From the NCBI GenBank assembly GCA_038373885.1, contig JAWZYV010012347.1, forward strand, positions 62,001 to 126,000: DNA of 64,000 nucleotides, in the 5' to 3' direction. This document shows positions 31,491 to 40,502 of the stretch, in pieces. Position numbers and translations under genes: made by a program. The notes beneath the pieces are model-generated. The model saw nothing but the letters and a program-made list of their open reading frames with translations, was not told where the DNA came from and made no database searches. The stretch's first letter is position 1; each line of letters starts with the position of its first letter. This DNA is from Cheiracanthium punctorium (taxonomy: Eukaryota; Arthropoda; Arachnida; Araneae; Cheiracanthiidae).

Positions 31491-32720
31491 ATGGATATGA
31501 AAAATTCTTCATCAATCGTCAACGTTCCGCTGTCAACCGCTAATGAACACACCGATACACAATTTGCACACATGAATGCCCGATTCTTCCTTATCCACTC
31601 TGCTGAAGGTAAACTTAATGAAACATCGCCATTTTTAATTCACAAATGTATCACTGACAATGTAGGAGAAGTCAAAAAAGTTAAAAAATTAAGATCTGGA
31701 GACCTATTAGTAGAAGTATCCAACAATAGACAAGCTTGCAAAATAATGAAATTAACAAACCTTGGCCTAAAAACAGTTACAGTGACACCTCATACCTCCC
31801 TAAACATCTCCCGAGGAGTCGTATCAGAACCCGACCTTTTGCACTGCTCTGAAGCTGAAATACTTGAAAACCTAACAGATGAAAAAGTATGCGCTGTGCG
31901 TCGAATCACTATTCGGCGCAATAATCAAATAATCAATACTAAACATATTATCCTAACTTTTCAGTCTCCCACTATTCCATCTCATATTAAAGCCGGCTAC
32001 CTATTATGTCCTGTCAGACCATATATACCAAATCCCATTCGTTGCTTCCAGTGCCAAAAGTTCGGCCATACTAAAACCTCCTGTCGTGGGTCACCTGCCT
32101 GTGCGCGTTGTGGTGCTTCTGGCCACGACAGTGAGTCCTGCTCTGCAGCTCCTAAGTGTGTCAATTGTAAAGAGGAACATCCCTCATACTCCAGATCTTG
32201 CCCGAAATGGGCGTTTGAAAAAGAAATCCAGTCCCTACTTTCCTCTCAAAGAATCTCATATCCCGAAGCCCGTAAGTTAATAGAAAGCCGGACACCAAAA
32301 TCTGGTTTATCTTATGCAGCTGCAACAAAATGAACCAAAACAATAGCAACCCAAACCGAACCACCAAAATCTGTACCTGTCTCCTTTCATTCTGCAACAG
32401 CACAAATATCTAAACAATCAACTTCTAATCAAAATAAATCCTCCACAGCTTCACAAAAAAATACACTGAAGAAAAATTCTCAAAGTGTTAACTCAACCCG
32501 ACCACAAATAAAAAAGTCTTCTGTCTACAGAACTAAATATAACAAACCGAAAATCAAACATGTTCCTCCACAACGCCCTATAGATGACAGTATCCTACAT
32601 TTGGACCCTTCCGACTCTGAAATGTCAGACCTCCCCATGGATGATGACGACATCCCTAGCACTCCTCTCAAGCCTACGGGGACTCGGAGCAAGATGAGCA
32701 TCATCCCCAACACAACATGA
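31491..32720 (+). pseudogene. NL-g ORF1 with one premature stop
   Basis: The ATG at 31491 (MDMKNSSSIVNVPLS) is chosen because the upstream WAPWWVVRSGP frame shifts relative to it between copies, while MDM/MDS is conserved. Three knuckles: CFQCQKFGHTKTSC, CARCGASGHDSESC and CVNCKEEHPSYSRSC. A TGA at 32331-32333 (AAATGA for AAATCA-type codons in sister copies) cuts the 409-codon frame at codon 281. Beyond it the frame stays open to the TGA at 32718-32720, which overlaps the ORF2 ATG. The truncated form would keep the knuckles and lose the basic/acidic tail. Confidence 0.85.
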
Positions 32721-35700
32721 TAATGGCTCTGCTGCTATCCTGGAACTGCCACGGTTTCCTTAATAAAAACGACGACCTCAAAATACTGATTTATGATCAT
32801 AACCCCGCTTGCCTCGCCCTTCAGGAAACTTTCCTCAAAACCAATAGACCTACTAAAATCCGCAATTACACTGTCCTTCGCAAGGACAATGAGCTCAATG
32901 ATAGGGCCACAGGTGGAGTTGCCCTATTAATCAACAATAGCTATCCTCACACTATAGTCAATCTTAACACAAATCTCCAAGCAGTCGCCACTCGTATCCA
33001 ATTAAAACAACTCACAACTGTCTGCAGCATATACCTCCCTCCAAGTGAAGCAATCTGCCAAACATCCCTCAATAGTCTCATTCAGCAGCTTCCTCCTCCT
33101 TTCATCCTCCTCGGTGACATGAATGCTCATAGTCCCTTGTGGGGAAGCAAGGACACCAACAATAGAGGCCTTCAAATCGAAAAACTTCTCACTGATTTCT
33201 CCCTTTGCTGCATGAATAATGGTGACAATACTTACTTCCACTATCCAACTAAAACTTTCCATGCAATAGACCTTGCCATCTGTTCTCCATCACTCCTTCC
33301 CACATATAATTTTTCTGTATCCAGTGATCTCCACAACAGTGATCATTTTCCGATTCTTTTGTCACCTCTGTACCAGAATCCCCAACCTATTTCAGTACCT
33401 AGATACATTCATGATAAGGCAGATTGGTTCACCTTCACTTCCCTGTCTGCCATCACCTCTGATGCTGTTGAAGGCCCCATAGACGAGGTCGTACAAAACA
33501 TTACCTCAATTATCATCCAAGCTGCTGATGCTGGCATTCCAAAATCGGGCATCAAACATCGACGTAATAAAAAACCGTGGTGGAACGAAAAATGCAACCT
33601 CGCTAAAAAGAAGCAGCAGAAAGCCTGGAGCACTTTTCGGCGGTACCCCACCACCGAAAATCTCACCCTCTTTAAGAAAGCTAGAGCATATGCACGTAGG
33701 ATCCGGCGTCAGTGCCAAAAGGAATCCTGGGTCAAATATATCTCCAGCATAACAGCCTCTACTTCTAGTAAGGAGCTATGGACGAAAACAAAAAGAGCCA
33801 TGGGCATTTATACTAATCAGCCAATTTCCTGTCTAACCATAAATAACAGCATTATATCCGATACAAAAGAAATAGCAAATAGCATTGGTGAAACCCTTGC
33901 TTCCATCTCGTGCAGTACCTCCTACTCAAATTCTTTCCTCCCGTATAAACAACAATCAGAACGACAAAAAATAAATTTCAAAACCTCCTCACACTTTACC
34001 TACAATAGTGATCTTACCATTGATGAACTTACCCAACACTTAAGACAGTCCTCAAACACATCTCCGGGTCCCGATGGTATTACATATGACATGCTGAAAC
34101 ACTTATCCCATGACTCCTTACTCAATCTTTTGAAATTCTACAATAGAATCTGGAATGAAGAGACCTTTCCCACCTCCTGGAGAAATGCAATAGTTATTCC
34201 CTTCCCCAAACCAGGAAAAGATATGTCTAACCCTAATAACTACCGTCCCATAGCCCTTACTAGTTGCTTATGTAAATTAATGGAGAAAATTATCAATAGC
34301 CGGCTTGTTTACATTTTAGAAACAGGGGACCATATACATCCCTTCCAGAGTGGCTTCCGGAAGGGCAGATCCACCATAGATAACATTATTAATTTAGAGT
34401 CCCAAATTCGTAATGCCTTCCTTAGAAAAAACCACTTAGTGTCAGTTTTCTTTGACATTGAAAAGGCATATGACCGAACGTGGAGGTACGGGATCCTCCT
34501 AGACCTTCATAATATAGGATTTCGAGGCAACCTACCCATTTTTATAAAAAACTTTCTGTCACTCCGAAATTTCCGGGTCCGGATTAATGGCATGCTATCC
34601 AATAACTTTGTTCAAGAGGAGGGTGTTCCACAGGGCTCCGTACTCAGTGTCACCCTCTTCTCAATAAAAATTAATAACATCCTGAACCAACTGCCTTCGA
34701 CTGTCTACGGTAGTCTATATGTAGATGACCTGCACATCTCCTGTCAGGGAAAGGACATGCGCCTGATAGAACGCCAGCTTCAGAATGCGATCAACCGCAT
34801 CTTAAAGTGGTGTGACAGAAACGGTTTTAAGACATCAGCAGAGAAAACAATCTGTACCCATTTTTGCCGGAAGCGTGGGATTCACCCGGATCCGGAACTT
34901 TATCTGGGCCATATTAATATTGCTGTAAAAGATTCTGTTAAATTTTTAGGTTTACATTTTGACAAGAAACTTACATTTGCTAAACACATCTCGGACATCC
35001 GCAATAAATGCGAGAAAAAACTTAACATTTTAAAGGTTTTAACAAATACCTTTTGGGGGGCAGACCGTGATGCTCTCTTGCGCATCTACCGTGCTGTCAT
35101 CCGTTCTAAAATGGACTATGCAAGCTGCATCTATGGATCAGCTTCTAAATCAGCACTAAAAAAACTTGACACTGTGCATCATACTGCACTACGCATATGT
35201 TCCGGTGCTTTTAGGACATCGCCTGCCCATAGCCTTTACATCACCTGTCATGAACCATCTCTCACTCTCATACGTCAGAAATTATCATTAAATACCTATT
35301 TTCGCATCCTTTCCCATCCTCTACATCCCTTAAAGCATTCTTTTATAGACACCCAACTGGACCAGTTTTATGCAAATCGCCCTTCCTGCACTCCCCCCTT
35401 CGGACTTCGGATCCGTAGGAGTGTAGTCGGTACCCAATTGGAGGATGTAAATGTGTCTACTTGTTCACTTCATGAAGTCCCACCATGGACTAAATTGCAG
35501 ATTTCCTACCTACAACCATTCGTAGGCTTCACAAAACCAAACACTGATCCCATAATATATCAACAGCTATTTCTAGACCATAAAAGCAAATATCGAAACT
35601 TTGAAGAACTATATACTGACGGCTCAAAATCCCATAATCATGTAGGCTTTGCTTATGTACATCGTAATCATTCTTGCAACTACACCCTACCTTCGTTTTG

Positions 35701-36397
35701 CTCCGTATTTACAGCCGAATTAATAGCTATTTATGAAAGTCTTATTTACATCTCTAGAGCAACAACCAAACAATTCATCATCTACTCTGACTCATTAAGC
35801 GTTTTGGAAAATCTGGGATCTGGTTCCCTAACTCATAGCTATATTCTTAAAGTCCTACACATGCACAAATGCCTCATGAACCGTGGATACAACATCCTCT
35901 ACTGCTGGGTACCTAGCCATATCGGGATTCTCGGCAACGAAAGGGCTGATTCTTTGGCCAGGCATTCTACTGTCCCATATAATCTCCACCCACCCTATTG
36001 TGATATAAAATCTGGCATCTCTTCCTTAATAAAAGGCACCTGGATCCACATATGGGACTGTGAAACCCAAAACAAACTTCGTTCTATCCGGCCAGCCCTT
36101 ACCCACTGGTCCACTCATCCATACCGCAAGCACGATGTCCTTCTGACTCGTCTTCGCATTGGACATACGCGAATTACACATATGCACTTACTTCTGGGCG
36201 AACCTCCTCCGGAGTGCCCTCACTGTCATACTCAACTCACCATTCGTCATCTCTTATCGTCGTGCACTGCTTTTAATAGTTTTTACCAAATCCTTTTTAA
36301 CTGTTCTCATCCTAAACTTGACGATATTTTGGGTGAAACCCCACATCGAAATCTATTCGCTTTTCTTAAACGAATCAATATTTTTTATTCAGTGTAA
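32717..36397 (+). CDS. NL-g ORF2: endonuclease, reverse transcriptase, RNase H
   Basis: Intact 1226-residue frame. Endonuclease motifs WNCHGFL, LQETFLK, LGDMNAHSPLWGS and SDHFP in the first 235 residues. Reverse transcriptase motifs SPGPDGITYDML (about 449), FFDIEKAYDRTW, GVPQGSVLS and YVDDLHISC (DD near 667). RNase H motifs YTDGSKSH (about 966), TAELIAIYE, IYSDSLSVL and WVPSHIGILGNERAD. Knuckle CPHCHTQLTIRHLLSSC near 1165. It should nick the target, prime cDNA synthesis on the 3' end and remove RNA. Start ATG overlaps the ORF1 stop as ATGA; an in-frame ATG (MALLL) follows two codons later. Confidence 0.95.
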   Translation: MIMALLLSWNCHGFLNKNDDLKILIYDHNPACLALQETFLKTNRPTKIRNYTVLRKDNELNDRATGGVALLINNSYPHTIVNLNTNLQAVATRIQLKQLTTVCSIYLPPSEAICQTSLNSLIQQLPPPFILLGDMNAHSPLWGSKDTNNRGLQIEKLLTDFSLCCMNNGDNTYFHYPTKTFHAIDLAICSPSLLPTYNFSVSSDLHNSDHFPILLSPLYQNPQPISVPRYIHDKADWFTFTSLSAITSDAVEGPIDEVVQNITSIIIQAADAGIPKSGIKHRRNKKPWWNEKCNLAKKKQQKAWSTFRRYPTTENLTLFKKARAYARRIRRQCQKESWVKYISSITASTSSKELWTKTKRAMGIYTNQPISCLTINNSIISDTKEIANSIGETLASISCSTSYSNSFLPYKQQSERQKINFKTSSHFTYNSDLTIDELTQHLRQSSNTSPGPDGITYDMLKHLSHDSLLNLLKFYNRIWNEETFPTSWRNAIVIPFPKPGKDMSNPNNYRPIALTSCLCKLMEKIINSRLVYILETGDHIHPFQSGFRKGRSTIDNIINLESQIRNAFLRKNHLVSVFFDIEKAYDRTWRYGILLDLHNIGFRGNLPIFIKNFLSLRNFRVRINGMLSNNFVQEEGVPQGSVLSVTLFSIKINNILNQLPSTVYGSLYVDDLHISCQGKDMRLIERQLQNAINRILKWCDRNGFKTSAEKTICTHFCRKRGIHPDPELYLGHINIAVKDSVKFLGLHFDKKLTFAKHISDIRNKCEKKLNILKVLTNTFWGADRDALLRIYRAVIRSKMDYASCIYGSASKSALKKLDTVHHTALRICSGAFRTSPAHSLYITCHEPSLTLIRQKLSLNTYFRILSHPLHPLKHSFIDTQLDQFYANRPSCTPPFGLRIRRSVVGTQLEDVNVSTCSLHEVPPWTKLQISYLQPFVGFTKPNTDPIIYQQLFLDHKSKYRNFEELYTDGSKSHNHVGFAYVHRNHSCNYTLPSFCSVFTAELIAIYESLIYISRATTKQFIIYSDSLSVLENLGSGSLTHSYILKVLHMHKCLMNRGYNILYCWVPSHIGILGNERADSLARHSTVPYNLHPPYCDIKSGISSLIKGTWIHIWDCETQNKLRSIRPALTHWSTHPYRKHDVLLTRLRIGHTRITHMHLLLGEPPPECPHCHTQLTIRHLLSSCTAFNSFYQILFNCSHPKLDDILGETPHRNLFAFLKRINIFYSV

Positions 36398-36670
36398 AGT
36401 GTTCACTTCTGTCTGACTGGTATCTGGATGGGAGCCCCATCCAGATGTCCTCACCTTTTTATCTACTTTTAACCCTTTTGAATTCTACATTTCACCTTTT
36501 TAGTCTTTTACATTTTAGTGCACTTTAGTACATTTTTGAATTTTAGCTTTTACTAGGTTTTGTGTACCCATTACCTGAATACATCATGACACGATTTTAA
36601 CTCCTTGTCTGGCGCAGTATGTCCTTTCTGGACCTTGTGCCATTAAAAACCAACCAACCAACCAACCAAC
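36398..36670 (+). promoter_or_regulatory. NL-g 3' UTR with two hairpins and (AACC)n tail
   Basis: A perfect 11-bp hairpin with AGC loop (36422-36446) sits just after the stop. A 31-base stem-loop near the end pairs GGCGCA with TGTGCC and, inside, GTCC with GGAC (36611-36641). Then ATTAAAAACC leads into (AACC)n. Stem-loops at LINE 3' ends are known to be recognised by the reverse transcriptase in other families; here that role is inferred. Confidence 0.7.
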
Positions 36671-37268
36671 CTTTCTTCAGAGATATGCACAGATCTGAGA
36701 AGCTCAGAAGTTAACTGTTACTTGATTGCCAAGATTTTAGAGAAAGCATTTGAAAGGTGATTTCAGTAGAGTGATTCTGTCAAATCATACTGAAGATGAA
36801 AATGCTGAAGCTATCGACTTAAATGAAACAGAGATCCACGATGAAGATGAGAATATGAATGACATAATGAAGGTATTTGATTCAATTTCTGTCTGCATTG
36901 TGGGACATTGATTTAAATTTAAGAAGATACGAAATCGATCCGCAGGAAAAAGAAGGCTTGAACTACATTGCAGGATTTGTTATATTTAAATTGAACTTGA
37001 ACTAATGCATAAACTTGAGAAGCATCGCTCCAAGTTTAGGAACTCCTTCTCAATTTATGAACTTCCCTCAAATCACAGACTTGATAAACTTATTATCAAA
37101 GCGAGGTTCGATTGTGCCTTCAGAAGCATGGCCTAAAGTGTGCCAAGAATTTGAAAAAAAAAAAAAAAAAAAATTCGCAGATGTCACAGAAATTTTTATA
37201 GAAAGACTAAAGGAGTAATTAAAGAACTCATTCAAGAGATAGAGGAACGTTTTCCTTCCGAAATATTA

Positions 37269-37300
<32 letters not shown>

Positions 37301-37400
37301 GGGGGAATTTGTTTGTTCTGCAGCATAAAGACATTTATAAAAATCCGTCATTTAAACAGAAATCGATGTTTCTTAACTCATAAATATATTAAAAGCATAT
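36671..37400 (+). pseudogene. THAP-domain transposase pseudogene, part 3 (C-terminal)
   Basis: After the NL-g duplication, MHRSEKLRS continues. RYEIDPQEKEGLNYIAGFVI is the GLxYIAGFI motif typical of THAP9/P-element-like transposases. FPQITDLINLLSKRGSIVPS follows, matching their (W)I..LSkGGLivPS block. The ending FIERLKE and IEERFPSE runs into an A/G homopolymer (37269-37305) that may be an expanded lysine-codon stretch. Stops and frame changes throughout. Confidence 0.7.
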
Positions 37401-37806
37401 AAAAAAAATTTCTTTATTTTGGAAGAATGGTACATAATTGAATACGTGTAAATCAGTTTATTTGCATTGGGAAATTAATATTCAAAAGCGTTTCCTTTCA
37501 AAAGTTATCATTCGAAGTGAAAAATTTCCTTCTATTCCAGAAATCTCTTCGCAGTCAGTGCCGTACAGTAGGGTAGAGGTGGAAAAAAGTCAATTTTTCA
37601 AAGTCACTTTTTTATTGATCAGCTCCATTACTTTTTCAGTAAATTACCTGCAGAATCAGCCTGTAGTAATAGTTTTGCATTTACAGTATTTGTTTAGCAT
37701 ACAATTAAAGTCGAAACATGAGCAATTTAATTTTTTAGCTTTTACAAGGAAAAATCTCTTTTTCATAGGGCTTTTCCGAATTTTTTTTTTAGTGATATGT
37801 GTTGTC
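37401..37806. other. AT-rich spacer
   Basis: No recognisable domain. The open frame on the plus strand here has no family resemblance I can name. Confidence 0.5.
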
Positions 37807-37814
37807 AGTATAGG

Positions 37815-38312
37815 TGAGGCGTTCCCAAACTTTTTTCATTCGTGGCACCCTTGTCAGGCTAAAAACACTTCGCGGCACCCTTGTCAGGCTAAAAACATTT
37901 CGGGGCACCCTTCTCAGGCTGAAAACGTATCGGGGCAGGTTACCTTTAAAGCAATATGAATATGAAGATTAGAATGAAAAAGTTTGGATACATTTTTCAT
38001 CGTTTCTTTTATGTTTATTGGGCTTACTATTACACTATCTTGGAAAAGGGATATAATTTTGCCCCCTCCCCTCCCTCCCATACTTCAGGGAGTTCCTGTA
38101 AAATAGAGGCGACTGGACCTCGAACTCGACTAAAATATTTTTGTTTTGCCTACTTCATCATTGGCTTGGCAAACTTTTTTGTGAAATATCGTTTCAGAGG
38201 AATTTTTTTTATTATGCTCCCCCCAAACTTAGACTTTTCTTGATTATCTCCACGGCACCCCTGGTAAACGCTTGTGGCACTCCAGGGTGCCATGGCACCC
38301 AGTTTGGGAACT
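37815..38312. mobile_element. hAT-type MITE with 8-bp duplication
   Basis: Flanked by AGTATAGG (37807-37814 and 38313-38320), an 8-bp duplication as made by hAT transposases. Ends are GGCGTTCCCAAACTTTTTT on the left and, reverse-complemented, AGTTCCCAAACTGGG on the right, sharing GTTCCCAAACT. The 498-bp interior is non-coding and holds a 3x30-bp tandem repeat plus more GGCACCC words near 38250-38300. Confidence 0.75.
37844..37933. repeat. Three 30-bp tandem repeats
   Basis: Units start CGTGGCACCC, CGCGGCACCC and CGGGGCACCC and continue TTGTCAGGCTAAAAAC with few differences. They lie inside the hAT-type MITE near its left end. Confidence 0.8.
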
Positions 38313-38320
38313 AGTATAGG

Positions 38321-38920
38321 TCCTACAGTCTCTGTAAAAAATACAAAAGTTAGTTTGAAGATGAGTTTCGACATGCAAATCAGTCAAAATTCGGATTTTT
38401 GGTGGTATTTGGATTTAGTTTCGTGTACAAATTGGGCTTCACCTTCCTTTGGTCTGTCATATTTTTTTTCTTGAAGTTCTTACCCTAATAAAGGATCTCT
38501 GAGAGTTTCAGACCCCTTCTCGCCCCTATTCAGTCACAGTAAATTTTTGAATATAGTAATAGGTCCCCGGCCACGTCTCATTCTCTCTGGCAAGAACACA
38601 ATCAGTTTCCAGTGTACCCGCGACTGTGTGTTTTTATTTCACACTTGTTTTGAGGGGTGAAAGGGGCAGGTGATTAATTCAACATGGTACTGTTTCAACT
38701 TGGAAAGTGTATAATGTCATCTAGGTAGACGATAGTAAAAATTCTTTGTTCCTGTTCCTTGTGATTAATTTCACTGAAACTATGTGCTAAAGATACCTTA
38801 TGCAGACTTGGTAAATGCGTATTTTGGAGACTGTTGTGTTGAAAAGTACTTAGAAGAGCACTACGGTGATGAGCTTAATGACGATTGCTGCTGCCTCATC
38901 CAAGGGCCAACCAACAGCTT
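38321..38920. other. Unassigned region
   Basis: No domain recognised. It may include the 5' part of the Transib-like relic that follows. Confidence 0.4.
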
Positions 38921-38925
38921 AGTTT

Positions 38926-39660
38926 GACCCGGAGAGTGCGCTGGCATTGATAATCCAAGCCAAGTTGTCCAGGGAGCAGTATGATGTGTTGAGTAAAGCT
39001 GTCCACAATCTCCTTGGTTATAAAATATTTCCAAGCTACACTAAGATACAAGCCGCTAAAAAGCTGTACTATTCACATGATGCGAAAATTGCAGAAAAAA
39101 CCGCTGAGGTTCCTCTTCAAAATTTACTAGACCACACTTCCATAAGAATAACTAAGATGCCACCACTGAGTGACATAAAACTTTTGTACCAGCCCCAACT
39201 CTTACTTCATTGTAAGAGGGGCTGTGATGGTGCTTCTGGCCAGAGTGAATACAAGCAAAAATGTTGAAGATGCATCTGATGCACATCTTTTCATGTCTTC
39301 AATTGTTCCGCTTAAATTGACACTAGCATCAAATGAAGAAAAGTGCGTCTGGAAAAACCCTCACCCCTCATCAACTAACCTTTGCTGCATGCTGAAATTT
39401 CAGTACAGAGCTGAGACACCAGAATTGATTAGACAGGAAAAAGAGAGCAGACGCCGAAACTAAAAATTTCGTCTGCACCACAGTTACTTGTGAAGACGTC
39501 GAAGTTGAAGTCCAGCATGTACTGCATTTCACGATGATAGATGGCTCGCAGAAGCTAATGCAGTTGCTGGACTTTCTTTGAAACTCCAAGAAACAAATCA
39601 CTCTAAATATCATTCGGAACAAAAATCATCAGGGTAAAATATTCGGTTGTAACGAAAGTT
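38926..39660 (+). pseudogene. Transib/RAG1-like transposase relic
   Basis: First frame: SALALIIQAKLSREQYDVLS, GYKIFPSYTKIQAAKKLYY, EVPLQNLLDHTSIRI and HCKRGCDGASGQSEYKQK. After a frameshift near 39265: LFMSSIVPLKLTL, CVWKNPHPSSTNLCCMLKFQ. A further frame: EVQHVLHFTMIDGSQKLMQL. The CDG..GQSEYKQ, SxVPLxL and W.NP.PSS blocks recall Transib/RAG1-like transposases of invertebrates. Catalytic acids cannot be assigned with confidence. At least two frame breaks; clearly a relic. Confidence 0.5.
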
Positions 39661-40085
39661 TCCCGCGACCGCAAACTTCGTCAGCACAAAGTTCTTGTTG
39701 GCGTATTTTCTCATATTTTGTCGATCGATTTTTGGCATTTGAAAGAAAGAGGTTTACTTTATAACACTCTGTTGTGAAATCTGTAAAAAATATAGTTATC
39801 ATTAAGTATAAGGTGTCTCAAATAGAACTATCACTCTAGAGGATTAGAACCATCATTTACTTCCAGTTGTGTTGCAAAAAGTCAGCTACATAATATCAAC
39901 GAATTATGAGTACAGCTTTAAGTACTATTGTTGTATCATGTGAGACTGTGCAGGTTTGGTACCAAAAGTTCAAAAACAGTTATCTAAGGAGTTAGAAGTT
40001 AGTATTTCAGGCAGATAGGGCGGAAAACTTTCATTACAACCTGATAGATTCCGAAATAAGTGGCGCAGGTTGCGAGACCAACACA
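39661..40085. other. Unassigned region
   Basis: AT-rich, no recognisable coding. Its right end leads into the YqaJ-like relic. Confidence 0.4.
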
Positions 40086-40502
40086 CCTTCGGCAAGCTAC
40101 ATTTTTTACATGATAGCAGTTCCATGTTCCACTGAAGAAAAAGCAAATAAAAAGTCGAAGTACAAAGTGCCAGAGCCAAGTGAAGAACATTTTCATAAAT
40201 TTCTGGGTTTTTTACATGAAGCAGGCATTTCTTCAGCCATATTATCTGTTGTCGAGCCCTACAACAAGTCTTTTGTACACAATGACGCAATAATTCTACT
40301 AAATAATCTTTATTCAGTGAAACATACTACCCTATCTTGGGAAAATTTGATTGATAGATGTAGAGACATAATGGAGAGAATCAGTATTACTGCAGAAGAA
40401 GCAAAGAAAATTGCTGAAATTACAAAACTCCAAAGCAACTGCAAGAACTGGTATGTGTAACAGAGCTGGCCGGGTAACTGCATCAAATATGAAAGAAGTC
40501 TG
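40086..40502 (+). pseudogene. YqaJ-type recombinase-like protein fragment
   Basis: The frame reads KVPEPSEEHFHKFLGFLHEA, SAILSVVEPYNKSFV, LSWENLIDRCRDIMERISIT and EEAKKIAEITKLQSNCKNWY. A frame change then gives NRAGRVTASNMKEVCHLA. The RAGRVTAS motif is the hallmark of the YqaJ viral-recombinase (exonuclease-like) domain in arthropod transposon-linked proteins. The catalytic part downstream is missing because NL-h begins at the TGGCC of HLA. Confidence 0.7.

Larger units (their letters stand above)
30942..36670 (+). mobile_element. NL-g: full-length non-LTR retrotransposon
   Basis: A 5,729-bp element between identical 14-bp duplications CTTTCTTCAGAGAT (30928-30941, 36671-36684). It starts exactly at CCCCTCAGGGGG and ends in (AACC)n. 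Layout: 5' UTR 30942-31490, ORF1 with one stop, intact ORF2, 3' UTR with hairpin 36422-36446, terminal stem-loop 36611-36641 and tail. It interrupts the THAP pseudogene. The perfect duplication and open ORF2 suggest a recent insertion. It is the best reference copy in the window. Confidence 0.95.

Noticed and set aside
36640..36670. (AACC)n as telomere-like repeat
   Set aside because: It occurs only at NL 3' ends beside the terminal stem-loop, and the unit is not the arthropod TTAGG.
37269..37305. Poly(A) then poly(G) as a processed-pseudogene tail
   Set aside because: Sequence reading like THAP9-type C-terminus continues after it, so it is more likely an expanded homopolymer within the relic.
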